From positions 776,364-840,363 of the forward strand of contig VWYX01000252.1 of NCBI GenBank assembly GCA_013396525.1: DNA of 64,000 nt. The letters are read 5' to 3'. The DNA is from Chaetorhynchus papuensis (lineage: Eukaryota > Chordata > Aves > Passeriformes > Rhipiduridae). Below are positions 45,931 to 57,774 of this stretch, piece after piece. Position numbers and translations under genes: made by a program. Numbering within the stretch: the stretch's first letter is position 1; every line of letters begins with the position of its first letter. Below the pieces are notes generated by a model, which was given only the letters and a program-made list of their open reading frames with translations, was not told where the DNA came from and made no database searches.

Positions 45931-46105
45931 CCAGAGAAGGGTAACGAAGCTGGTGAAGGGTCTGGAGCGTGTGTCCTATGAGGAGCAGCTGAGGGAGCCG
46001 GGATTGTTTAGCCTGGAGGAGGCTCAGGGGTTAGCTTATCGCTCTACAACTACCTGAAGGGAGGTTGGAGCCAGGTGGGGATCGGTCTCCTCCGGTAATA
46101 ATTTA
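45931..46105 (+). mobile_element. CR1 LINE internal fragment
   Basis: The sequence contains the CR1-typical string AGAGAAGGGTAACGAAGCTG and continues GGTGAAGGGTCTGGAG, GAGGAGCAGCTGAGGGAGC, TTGTTTAGCCTGGAG, CTCTACAACTACCTGA and GGTCTC. It is a 5'-truncated piece from near the end of the second ORF, on the + strand, directly behind the CENATAC promoter. Confidence 0.93.
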
Positions 46106-49100
46106 CCACATATCACTTAACCTGTCGCACCTCAAAGTTGCTTTTCCCTTCCTGCCTGGAGTCAAACTCTCACACAGTGGTGTATGCATCAGCTGAGGCA
46201 TGGTAACCCACTAAGCCTATGATTATCTATGTGCACCTTCACATAGACACTTCACCTACCCACATAACTTTGATACTTCAGAAATAAACTCACTCAGGAG
46301 TGCTAGACTGAATGCAGTTATGTTAATAATCTCAGAACAATGTGAGTATTTTGTGGGCTTTAAAGAAGTCCTGCAATAGCTAGACCTTGCTTGTTTTTCA
46401 GCCAGGCATGGCTTTTGAAAGACATGTGGGGCAACGTGTGAGGCACCAGTGTGAATAAAAGACAGAAGAATATTTGGATGATGGACTCGTCCATGGGAAG
46501 AGATGGTTCTTTGTGCTGCTTCCCAGGAGGTGCCCTGAGAAGTGCAGCCTGGCAGTGCTGAAGGAGGATAACCGGAGCCTGTGGCTTGGCCACCAGAGGC
46601 CGTGTGAGCTGGCGTTTTGCAGGGAGTGACTGAATTCACCTGTAGCTTGTTTGGAATCAGTACTCCTGGAGTTCAGTGGATGCTCTCCAGCAAAAGCTAA
46701 TTACAGAGCAATAAAGGAGGTGAGAAGCAGCTGTAGAACTTTAGGGCTGGTAGCAGAAACAGGCTGCAGGTGATCAGTTTTTTTCCCAGCTTTCCCTAGG
46801 TTTCTGTGTCCTCGGACAAGGCTGTACTGGTGTTTGGAAGTGGTAAGTAACACTAGGGAAGGGGAGGGATGAGGTATAACATAATATGATACAGTACTCC
46901 ACCTAGAGAAGTCTTGAACAGTTGTACTTAGACCATCCTCAAAAAAAAAAAAAAAAGTGAAAAGAGCTTGCTAATATTTCCTTTCCATTTCCATTGCTGC
47001 AGCAATGGAAAGCATTCCCCCATTTGGTAATGTTTACTTCTTACTGGTAGAGAATTGAGGTGCTGCCACAACACACACAGGTAAAGAAGGAAATGAATCC
47101 TGTGGTCTGCCTGGTCTGTTCAATTCAGCTAGCAAGACTGGAAACAGAAATGTTGGTTTTCAGCTTAAATGTTTTAAGTATATATGTTTGTAACCACAAA
47201 CTTTTCCCTGAGGTATAAGAAAAGGCTAAAAGGCCTTAAATTTGCCTTTGGCTATTCAGTTGCTGAATCTTAATCCTGTTGGTTTGTATGCTGTGCATTC
47301 CGCATGAAAGCGTGTAACCCCTGAGCTCTGCCTTTCCTCCCTTGTGTTCTCAGGGAGAGAGCTCTTGATCTGACTGATAGAGCCAATTTGGGGCAAACTG
47401 AATGTAAATCTGCCAATCTGCCAGTTCCTTATGGTTTATCCAGGAGCTCATGCTTGTATCCTAAAGCCAAGCCATTTTTTGGCCCCCCCTCTAGCTTCAG
47501 AAGGTGGTATAGAAGATTGAATAGAAGATGGAAGAGAATTTGCTGTCACATGCAGAAGGCCAAAGTACCCAGCATTTCTGTGTGCATAATGAAGGAAGCT
47601 GAAAACATAGAGAGGTGACAAGCTGGAGGTGCCTTGGCTCAGGACATCCGGGTTCTTCAAAGCTAGCTCTTTTCAGGTGAGTGCTACCTGCACGGAAGCC
47701 AATCGATGGGATAGTTTAACTGAAAATGGCTCTCGCCTTCTCTCACACACTTGTAACCACAGTTACTACAGGGAAGTTTTGTAAGGCTGTAGGTTGGGAT
47801 CAAGTGCAGTTCTTGTTCTTTGCCGATTCCCATCTCCTGGCAGTTCAGATTAAAACTTGTTTGCAAATCATGAGAAAAAACATTTCAGATCTGAGACATA
47901 ACTGTGAGTGTGCTCAATTGCTTCTCAGGGTGTCTGACTTTTGTGGGTGCATGTAAGGTGTAGGTATATGCCTTCAGCCAGGTTTATGGCTTCACGTGAA
48001 TGTGCTCTTTGGGGTCTTCTCAGCAAGCCAGAGACACTGTATTTGCTCCTGTTTTTGAAAAATGTTAGGTGCAAACTCTCTTGAAGATAGGGCAGCTCTA
48101 TAACTTGGCTTCCAGTTCAGAGTTGTTAACTCGAGTCTGGCTTGATGGCTCTGGCATTTCTCAGCCCCTGAAAGCTTTGAATTTTTACAGAGTGACATCT
48201 GCTTGTCTGTGGCAATATGAGAGTATCAAGGGTATTATCTCTTGTTTGGGCTTTGCATTTGTTGGTCATTGGCATTTGTTTGGAAGCAAGCTCAGTGGAT
48301 TTGGTGGGGACCCTTGAGCATACTGGTCATGCCAAGCAACTGTGGGGTTTATGTATTTTTTTTTCCCCTGTAGTAGAACAGAGGTTAATTTCCCATTAAG
48401 TAAGTGGTCCTTTCTTCCCCCTCTTCCTTTTTCCCCTCTTCCTGGTACAGGGTGTACAGTAGATGCCTCGCTTATCATCACACCAGGCCACTCCTGCTCT
48501 GTTGGCATTGCTTCAGTTCCTTGTGCTGCAGTAAATAGCTGATGCTGTGTAATACAGACAGAGCTCCCAGGATTTGCGTGGGCTGGGGTTAGAAACAATC
48601 CCTTCTGTTAAAGAGAGGCAGCAGGGAAAGTATGGGCAAGCTTGATGATAGGGAACATGAGACAGAGATAAGGCTGTGACTGGTGAGAGATGCTTGCTCC
48701 ATTGGCACAGGACCCGGGGCTGTGTCAGGGTGCCCTGTTATTCCTGCGAATGCCTAACATGTCTTTGATGGTACCATAAGTAGATGCTGCTGTCATTGTA
48801 GCTGTTCATCGTCTCCTCAGGATGTGAGAACACCACAGATGTATTTGATGAGCATCACAGCCTGTTTTATTAGCTGTATTCTCTTCTCTCTGAATGGATA
48901 CACTATTTTTCTGGTGGGGGAAAGGTGGCCTCTTACCCGCCACGTCCTCAAATTCTGTGAAGTTGCAGTAAAAGAGCTGAACTCATATCTGCCCCTCCTC
49001 CCTGATTTTTAAAACCACTTCAAAGGTGAGCTAGCAGACGACTGAAGCGACCGGTTCCACCAGGCTCGTTGCTGCTCAGCTTTCCTGCCGCTCCCCCGTG

Positions 49101-50288
49101 GAACAAAGCACAGCATTTCCCTTTGATTTCCCGCTTTGAAAGCCTTAGGGGACAGAGTCTGAAATGGCCCATAACTTTTTTGGTGTCTCTTCTCTGGTAC
49201 CTTCCTGAAGTGCTGGGTGGATCAGGACAGGAGTCCAGGAAGGAGACTTGTGGCTCAATCTGCCATCTGAGCAGGTTGGCCAATGGGATGCTCCCTCCCT
49301 CCTGGGTGTTGTAACCAGAATCCCTCAGGTTTGTGGGTAGGGTGAGGTAACACCGCAGTGACAGGGGGAAGGACCCACAATGTCTGGGACTCGGTGGCTT
49401 TGACTAATACATGCAGGGGTTCCAGAGTCCAGCCTGGCTGCCTGTCACTAGCAGTACATGCTACGTCCTGGCACAGCTACTGCCCCAGGGATGGAGGGGT
49501 CTGCCTTGTTCTCCCTTTCTTTCCGCCAAGAAGAGAGGGCACATGGCAGAGTGGAGTGCATGCTGCCAGTCTCCTGCCAGGTAGGGAGGAGAAAGGCAGT
49601 GAGTTTGGGTGCCTCAGTCAGTGCCCAAGGCACAGGCTGCTTGCCCTCTCTGAAAGGGATCATGTCACAAGTGTGAGGCTGGATGGAGAGGAGAGGAAAG
49701 CAGGGTTTGCTTTTGCGATGTGAGTTTCCTGACTTCCTTCTGTGCCATCAGGACTTGAGGGTTTGCAAAGCTTTAACACACAGGGCTGTCATTTGCATGC
49801 AGGCAGTGATACAGCCCATCCCTGGCCTGGTGCAGACTACGCAATACTGAATCTACAACCCCATCTCGGTGTCCCAGAGCTCTCTTAGCAAAATACAAAC
49901 AGAGCTTGTCTCTGCTCAGCTTACAAGATGACAGGATCATGCCTTGAAGCAGTGCAGCTGCACAGCACATGCATGGTATTTAATGCAGGTGCTGCAGGTC
50001 GTGGCTGTGATTCTCAGAAACATTGGTATGCTGACTCAGTGCAGGGAGCAGTAGGATAATAAAGCCTTAGGAATTGGTCATGTTGAAGGAAGTACCAGAT
50101 GACAGTCTTGAGTAAAGGTTAATTAATCTGATCTCTGTTATTCTGGTGAAACTCTCCATGTTTTATAGTCACTTTTGTATGTATTGTGAAGCTGCAAAAT
50201 CAAAAGGAAACCTCTTTTGCCTGCTGGTTCAGGGCCAGGCTGGATGCTTCTATAAGGCTGCTTATGTGACAGTGTTGAAAATGCAAAT
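46106..50288. other. Gene-free region, no supported coding exons
   Basis: Ordinary intergenic sequence with short chance ORFs and an A-tract at about 46941-46955. One notable item is the perfect palindrome at 46988-47011, listed separately. I recognise no exon, RNA gene or repeat family here. FOXR1 and UPK2, which lie beside CENATAC in mammals, are not visible. Confidence 0.6.
46988..47011. repeat. Perfect 24-bp palindrome with no spacer
   Basis: The 12 bases TTTCCATTGCTG at 46988-46999 are followed immediately by their exact reverse complement at 47000-47011. The core contains ATTGC and GCAAT half-sites of C/EBP type around a central TGCA. A spacer-less 24-bp match is unlikely by chance. 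Confidence 0.95.
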
Positions 50289-50390
50289 GCGTGTGTGTGT
50301 GTGTGTGTGCGTGTGTGTGTGTGTGCACGCGTGTGTGTGTGTGTGTGTGTGCGTGTGTGTGTGTGTGCACGCGTGTTTTTGTGTGTTTCC
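50289..50390 (+). repeat. (TG)n tract with 42-bp higher-order unit, Z-DNA-prone
   Basis: Alternating G-T and G-C purine-pyrimidine sequence. Two consecutive 42-base blocks (50289-50330 and 50331-50372) each contain a long GT run, one internal GC step and a terminal GCACGC. After that the GT pattern decays with T insertions. Such alternation favours left-handed Z-DNA. Confidence 0.95.
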
Positions 50391-50769
50391 GTGTGTCTCC
50401 CTCTCAGATCCCAGGTGCAAGAATTGATGCTGGAATCATACTCAGCTGCTTACAACAGGATGACCCACGTGCTGTGGCTTAAACCTCTGTGTAAGACCAC
50501 TCTATGATTCAACCCTGCTCATCCTGCTAGTTGAGAGTCACTGAGATGAGGAGGACCATATCAGTGAAGGTTTAGTCTGATAAAAACCATTCTCTTAACA
50601 CTGCTGCTTGAAACAGGGATATTGTATCTTTAAGGCACCCCCTTCTCATTCCCCTTATACCTCTAGGCCTCTGAATGATTCTGGAGGAGAGGATCAGTAC
50701 AGGAGTTTAAGGCATCTTTCCCTGCCCTGCTGCACTGCTCACTTGCTGCTCTGAAGGCTGTGCTTTGCT

Positions 50770-50801
50770 GTTGCTATGGAAACCATTAGTTGCTAAGCAA
50801 C
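50770..50801. promoter_or_regulatory. Tandem RFX X-box motifs
   Basis: GTTGCTATGGAAAC at 50770-50783 and the palindrome GTTGCTAAGCAAC at 50789-50801 both match RFX-factor X-box consensus sequences (an inverted repeat of GTTGCY/RGCAAC with 0-3 bases between), five bases apart. RFX factors drive ciliary and neuroendocrine genes. The pair is about 5 kb upstream of CENATAC and 7 kb upstream of the next promoter-like block. Confidence 0.55.
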
Positions 50802-51405
50802 TGGAGCATCATCTGTGCTGAGCCCTCGCATCTAATTATCCCCTCACAGTGGCTGAGAGGGGCTGGGGGGGGGATTAACTCCTCTACCATGGCAGATCCA
50901 TTGACGACACTTTAGTCACATTTAAAGGGACATTGTCTCCCCTCTGCCACACTTATGAGGAGGAATAGGGTTTTCTGCAAGCAGCGGACACGCTGTCTGT
51001 GCTCATGGCATGCTTGGAGCTTCTATGCCCTTGCATGGAGCTCGGCAGGAAGCTCTTCTTTCTGTCCAAGTTATGCATGTAGCTGTACATTTGGATCATG
51101 AAGTCTTTGCCTTGTGGACTGTGTCTGGGCCATACTCGTAGTTGTTAGTGTGTTTTTATTGTGTTGTGGTCACCTCGATGCTGCCCTTACTGTCTCTGTC
51201 CCAAGAGCCTGATGTCATGTCTGCTCTGTGAGGTATTGCCAATTCTTCAGAACTTGGCAATGGAAGAGGTGGGCAGCTCTCTGTCTTCTGTCTGTCTGCA
51301 AACATTGCATAGCTTGGTATTCAGTTCCATATTACCTTACTGTTTGTTTCTGGGAGGGATAGAGATTGTCATCAAGGAGCGCTGAAAGCCTGAGGGGTCA
51401 AGTAA

Positions 51406-51436
51406 CAACTATGGAAAACCTCATTTTCCATAGTTG
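51406..51436. repeat. Perfect 13-bp hairpin in gene-free region
   Basis: CAACTATGGAAAA at 51406-51418 and its exact complement TTTTCCATAGTTG at 51424-51436 flank the loop CCTCA. Confidence 0.9.
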
Positions 51437-52269
51437 GATCATTTTCCAGATCTCTGTAAGTGGACAAAGCCACCAGCAACCTGGTGAATTTTGCACATTC
51501 AGATAAAATAGTCAGTCTGAGAGCTGATTCTGATTTTTAGTTTGCAAACACAAGTTTGATGTAGTGTAGGACTCAGTCTCCCCACTGTGACAGATTGCAT
51601 CTGAATGAGGTTCCCAGATTTGTGAGGAGAGTGGTAGTGGTTTCAGTTACCTTCAGACAAATGCCTAAGTTTAGTGAAAACCTGACTGCACCAGGTCCAT
51701 GCTTGGGTACATTGTATCTGCTTCTTGCCTGCTCCCATCAAGAGGATGGGGACCGATTCCTCCTCAGTTTTAACTGTCTGCCAGAAAATGGATGCTTTGT
51801 GATTTACTAAGGTGATTGTTTTTCCAGTGGCTGAATCAGTGAGAGTGGGGAGGTCTATTAGAAAGTCCTGTTTTTTCACTGCCTAGATCTGTGAGCCAGC
51901 TGACAGTTGCTGCAAAGCTCCCTAGCAGCGTTTGCTGTGCTTTGTACAGACAGGGAGGACATAGCTTCAGCAGGAGGGTGGTCTATTCTTACTTCTGAAA
52001 ACAAGAGAATCCCTAATACCTCCCCAAACTGACTTTGTTTCTGTGTCCACCTTTGAATTGTAATGTCTTTCACTGCAGCCAAAGCCTTCAGGCACTATCC
52101 AGCCCTGGCAATATGTCGTGCCAACATGTTAGCATGGCTTCTGCCCCTCCCCATTGGCACAGGACCAGAGCATGTGGGTCTCCAAGGTCTGAGTGACCCG
52201 GGGCTAGGTGGGATAGGATAACTTGGGAAGATGGAGCAGGTGCCCCCCTGCCTTGCTCTCAGAGTAGAC

Positions 52270-52480
52270 AGATGATGGTGATTATTATTAAGAGCTCTCG
52301 TAATGATCTCAGGGAGGAGCAAGTGGAGGAGGGAGACATATTTTGTCATGAAAATGGGAAATGTAATTAAAGTCCACATGTTAATTAAGAGCTGAAGGGG
52401 AGAGATAGAAGGATTTCTTCCTGAAGTCTCATTGGCATTGGGATTTGGGCACTTTGCATAATGCTAATCAACAAGGAAGA
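52270..52480. promoter_or_regulatory. AT-rich homeodomain/POU motif cluster, enhancer-like
   Basis: The segment contains TAATTAA (52364-52370), TTAATTAA (52381-52388) and TTTGCATAATGCTAAT (52453-52468), an octamer-like POU and homeodomain composite, within otherwise GC-moderate sequence. The density of TAAT cores resembles conserved noncoding enhancers. There is no coding potential. Confidence 0.35.
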
Positions 52481-55400
52481 AAGGCTTTGGAGGAGAGGCA
52501 TGAAAGAGAGAAGTTTTGCACAGAGGCTCCCGTGGCTTTGAATGGAGCACATAGTGTCAAGGAAAAGTTTTGTTTTGCCCAGCCAAGGCTGGGAAACTAA
52601 AAAGAGGAACAGTATCCACAACCTTTTGCATTTGGTTCCTTGGTGTAAATTGGCAGTGTCCAGAAGAGGTGGTCCAGGCCTGATCACCCATGTGTGCTTC
52701 TCTCTGGCCTGCCTAGGCACCTTCCTCAGACAAGAAGTGGATGTGAGAGAGTTCCTGAGCTCCTGCTGCCCCATCAGCAGTGGGCATTCCAGCCAAGCAC
52801 AAATCTAGCGCAGCTCCTGGGACAGCAAATGAGGATATCCCATAGCTCTGTGCAGATCAGGGCAGCTGAAACCTACTCATCTGCCCCTCCAGAAACATGT
52901 GGGATGGCTAATCAGGTGCAGGTCCCTGGTGGTTTCAGATGCTCTAATATGGAATTTTATGCTTGCTTTTCTCTCACCGGTCAGAAACCTATAAAATTAC
53001 AGCTCTGCTTCTCTGACAGGGCAGGTACAGTGGAAGGACCTCACAGGTTTGGGTCTTTGACTCTTTTGCCACATGGGAGAGATCTGCAGAAACACATTTG
53101 GAAATATCTTCCCTCTTTGTAGCGTGGCACTAATGTGTTTAACAGGGGGATCCTCTGCTCCTTCAACTGTGCCAGAACCCCATTACCACAGCCTGGGGAA
53201 AGGGGCTAACTTCTACATGTGCTTGTAGAAAGCTCAAGCACTGTATGGGAAGCAGGGTGGGAATGAATAGAGGGGCTGTGAGTGTAGGGGAGTGTGATGT
53301 ACCTGCTTATGAGAGGGTACTGCAGAATTTGAATGCATCTGTGAGGAAAGAGTGTAGTAGTACATGTGTGTATGACGCTATTTAAGGGAGTAGAGGATAA
53401 TTCTGCTTCTTTGCAAAAGTAAGAAGAAGGTTTTCTGCATGCAGAACTTAAGGGAACTGTTCAAAATGTAGTTTGCCATGTGCTGGGGACTCACGGGGAT
53501 CGGGGAAGCAAGTATGCAAGCCTCTGACTCATACATGATGTCCTAGAGTCAGGAAGGAGTAATCTAAAAGCTGCTTGAGCCATGTGCTGCATCTTAATGA
53601 GAGAGGCAGCACTCACAAAAATGCTGCAGCCTGGCTCCTGCTGCCCAGCTTTGCTACCAGTGTGGCTATTTCCCTGCAAAGACCAGAAGGGCTTGTGCTG
53701 TCAGATTGTGCCTGAGGACTTGTGCAGAACAGTTAGTGTGCCTCCTGATGCCATCCAAAGCTAGGCGGAGCGCTCCCTTTGCACCCATGGGTTTCTTGGT
53801 GGAGAGCAGCAGCACCCCTCTATTTGAGCAGAGCATGGCATTAGGCAGAATCAGGGCAAAATTTGAGAAAGTGCCAAGCACGATGAATTTGATTTGTAAA
53901 ACTGCCCATGCCTGTCCCAGTGGATGAACACCCTGCTGGAGTTGGGACAAAAAAATTAAAGTGAGGCAAGGAAATTTGGAAGATAGAAAGTCACTGTTAA
54001 AGTTGGAGCTTGGACAGAACACTGAGTTGAGCAGCAAGACTTCTGGAAAATGTTGAGGGATTTGTTATCACTTATTTGAGATATGGTGCTTGAAGTGTTG
54101 AAGTTCCTTCCAGGTGGCTGGCTGGGTGGAATGTTTCCCAGCTATTGGATGGCCAGCAGCGTTTGTAGTTTGCTCCCTGATCTAGAAGTGAAATTGGGTA
54201 ATGTCTTGCTCTGTCTGCTGGGCTATTCTGCATCCTTGTTCTTCCTTTTCACTCTTGTGCCCTCTCTTTTGCTTTTCATTTCCTTTTGGCATCTTGGGGC
54301 TTAAAGCATTTCCAAGAAGAATTGACATTAGGAGAGCAGCCGCTGAGGAAGCTTGCCAAATGCTCTACATTGGCTGACAGTTTTTCTCAAAACCAGATGG
54401 TTACTAATTAAAGGGAGTCAAGTGGGGAGGCTGCATTGGCCTTTCTATTTCTTTTTCCTTCATTTGATTAACAGAGTTTGTGACCTTGGAGGAAGATCCT
54501 ATTCCTGTCTTTCTAGGGAAGTCCTCTTCTAGTGCTTGTAACCTGTGGTGATCCCAGATCTTTCTGAGGAAGCAGGCTGACTGTGTGCTTTACACACAAG
54601 GTAGCTGCCATGGGTGGTAGGACAGAAATGCAGTTGTAAAAAGAAAACAAAGTGGGAGAGGAAAATGAAATATTGGGAAGAGCTCTTCTTGGAGATCTTC
54701 TGTGGGACTTTTACTTGAAGTCTTATACTGTCAGTAGAAGAAAGACTGATGTCATCCTCAGGGAACTTCTTGTTCCTGAGCCTGCTGCACTTTTCACAGA
54801 GGAGCCTTTTACGTGGCCAGTCTTAGGCCATCTGTGTGCACATGGGCTGCTCCATGTGGCTTTTCTCCATGGTACTGGGAGATGAATGGCTGGCAAGATG
54901 AAGGGCAAGCACATGCTTCTTTTATTTTCAAGAACATTTGGTTTCTAGAGCCAATCGTAACAGATGCACTGTCAACGCTTAACGATTCAACCTTGTGTGG
55001 AAGAACTGGGTATGAAGAAAACTGCATTGGCAGTAACAAACACCTCCCACTCCAATTCATGTCCAAGAAAAGCGTAGCAGTTTTGTCTTGATTATATTCC
55101 AGAGCTGTAGTCCTCCACAGGTTCCCTTGCTGAAATCTTGCTCCTCCCCTCTGCCACTGTCCTTTCCTCCTTCAAATGCAACCTCTTGCCCAATTTAAGT
55201 AAATATACTGTACTGGAAAACACCAGAGCACAATTACTTAAGGAGTAAAGATGTGCACAAATGACAATTCATTAAAATATGTCATTGTAATTGTTTGCAA
55301 CTTTCTGTGCATACTCTTAATCTGCGAGGCCAAAGCATAAATTTTCTGAACAAAACAAAAGACAGCAAGAAGGTGACAGTCAAGAGCCTGAAGCAGCATC

Positions 55401-55823
55401 TCCTGCCTGCCTCTCAACCACACAGCAGTCACCACAGCAGCTTTCCTGCAGAAACAGGCAGGAAATCTCTCAGCTACAAGGAAAAGCGACCCAGGCCACC
55501 AGAGACAAAGCGAGACACCCTTGAGGCAAGCAGGCAAACTCATGGACTTGCCACGTCAAGGACTCCCTTTCATACTTGTGGGATGAAGAAAAGACGAAGC
55601 TAAAGACCACATGAGCAGAATTATTTCATCTAGTACCTAACAGTCTTGCCATATTTCCCCATTTCCTCTCTCTAACCACTGCCTTTATCCCAGTTATCAG
55701 AAGCCTTGCAAGCTTCCCCATGCTCTGACAGCCACAGCTCCACGTGTTTAAGGGGAAAGAGACAAGGGGGAAAAAGGAAAAAGGAGTTTTTCCAGAAGCC
55801 AATGAATAACAACTATGAACATA

Positions 55824-55837
55824 GTTCCCATGGTAAC
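55824..55837 (+). promoter_or_regulatory. RFX X-box-like site
   Basis: GTTCCCATGGTAAC is close to the RFX X-box consensus, with one half-site exact. It follows a small inverted repeat (AACTATG, spacer AA, CATAGTT) at 55811-55826. Confidence 0.35.
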
Positions 55838-57199
55838 AGCAGGATCCAAGGGAAGAAAAGGGAACGTAAATCAGATTATCAGGGGGATGAACAGGAAGGG
55901 ATGAACAAACCAGGTATATCTGCCAACCCAGCCAGGCTGCTCAAACACCACCTTCACTGTGTGCCTGAGTGCTGAATCCTATTCTCACCTTAACACCTGT
56001 CCTGTGCTACATTTCACTCTGCTCCAGAAGGACCCAAGGAGACGAGGTCCCCACAACACAACAGAGCTCATGCAGGTCACTGAGAGAGTCCTATCTCCCC
56101 ACACGCACAGCCCAGAAACTTTCCCTAGAGTGGAGCAGTCTCCCTATAATTGATGCAGTATCTTACTTTCACTGTCTGACATCTTAACCATAAATGAGGA
56201 GGAGGCTCAGACATTCCCTGAACATAAAAGAAAAAATAAAAAAAACCCAAGAGAAGTAACTCACAAGACCCAAGATCTATGTTCCTCTACCCACAGGGGA
56301 GAGTGAGTACTCCTTTGTGACGCTCTAGCAAGGACTTACACTCTGTGGCGTGAATACAGTGAAATCAAGGTGGCTTTCAATAACGTCAGGAGAAGCACAG
56401 CCATTCCAGCATCAGATTGACTTAAACCAGCACATCCAACAGCAGCAGAGCCTGTTTCAAGCAGGGCTCCCAGGCTCGGGAACAATCTTTTCAACCTGAG
56501 AAAGGACTCCAGCATCTGGGGTGCTCTCTAGACCCATCTCTCCTGCGCTGCCTAGACTGCTTGCCGCAGACCATCTGCCAGTGCTTTCCAGCCTGGAAAG
56601 GGTTAAATCTCAAAAGCACCTCCTGGGGTTTTGCTACTTCTTCTCATCTCTGTTTCATTTCCACAAGGACAGAGATCAGCTGTTTGGATCTGGCTTGACC
56701 TCACAGCAAAGCCCATGGCCACACTGCAGCACAGATTGCCTGTCTGCAGAGGGACACACAGATTTGCTGTGCTGGAGCCCTTTTGGAGGTGGGCATGAAT
56801 ATTTCATCACAGGGAGAGGATGCTTCAGCAGCATGATGCAGATGTGGATTTGCACTGTGCTGTAGGGTACAAAGGAGAACAGACCCCAGGTCAGCATCGC
56901 CAGCTCCCAGGAGGTCCACTGAGAAGGCTCCCAAAAGTAAAGGGACCTCCTGGGCCCACCCACCTTTTTTCTACAAGGCCAATGGTACAACAAGCCACAG
57001 GTGGATGCTGATTTTGCTACCTGTGGCCAGACACACAACCTTTCTGCAACTCTGTCATTGCCTCCCACCCGGGACATCACTTGGTTCTGTGTTCGTGACT
57101 CATAGAGGGCAGTTGTAAACTGCGTTAAGGTACCTGTTACACAGGTATTCAAGAAGGGTTATCTATGCAGGAAAGCATGATCTAACGGTCTAAAGGACA

Positions 57200-57440
57200 T
57201 AGTCTTAAGCTGCACGAAGGGAGGTTTAGGTTGGACATTAGGAAGAATTTCTTCAGAGAAAGGGGAATTAGACTTCAAAGAGTGAATGGACTGCCCATGG
57301 AGGTGGTGGAGTCACCATCCCTGGAGGTGTTTAAGAAAAAACTGGCCATGGCACTTAGTGCCATGTGGTGGTGTTTGGTTATAGGTTAGACTCAATTATC
57401 TCAGAGGTCTTTTCCAACCCAATTGATTCTGTGATTGAAG
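57200..57440 (+). mobile_element. CR1 LINE 3'-end fragment
   Basis: The sequence contains the CR1 hallmarks GTTTAGGTTGGACATTAGGA, AATTTCTTCAGAGAAAGGGG, GTGGTGGAGTCACCATCCCT, GGAGGTGTTTAAGAAA and AGGTCTTTTCCAACCCAATT, and ends with GATTCTGTGATTG, the degenerate form of the CR1 terminal octamer repeat. It is 5'-truncated, + strand, about 340 bases before the TATA-type promoter candidate. Confidence 0.95.
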
Positions 57441-57774
57441 TGCCAGCTGTACACTGCTGTTGCTGCTGGTGGGGATGGAGGGTTTGTTCAGCTCCTCGTA
57501 TTCTAGCGCAGAGACAAGGACAGTAATGCATGCTGTGGAAATCCATTTCCTCGCTTCTGCACCTGGGTGTTAAAGCCCCATTTGGCATTTGTCACCAGAG
57601 CCATGGTTTCTTCTTTTCCTCTTAATTAAGACATCCCCTTCTGCTGTGCACACGCTGCTCTTCTGTCGTGCACAGCCTCGGAGATGGTTGCCTCTTCTTT
57701 GCATCATCAGAGGGAGGAAGCGGGGGAAATACAATAAGGTGCAACGTGTTTTCTGGTGTTTCTTGTCCCAGATC

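Larger units (their letters stand above)
50391..57199. other. Gene-free region with scattered motif clusters, no supported coding exons
   Basis: No exon, tRNA or other RNA gene is recognised. Individual items (RFX-type sites, a hairpin, AT-rich enhancer-like stretches) are listed separately. ORFs in this region lack conserved-looking sequence or good splice sites. Confidence 0.6.

Noticed and set aside
46710..46715. AATAAA on the + strand in the intergenic region
   Set aside because: No + strand transcript unit is visible upstream; isolated hexamers are common.
47388..47618. 76-residue basic ORF
   Set aside because: No splice sites, promoter or recognisable family; typical chance ORF.
50146..50427. 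ORFs with Cys-Val repeats
   Set aside because: They are translations of the TG microsatellite.
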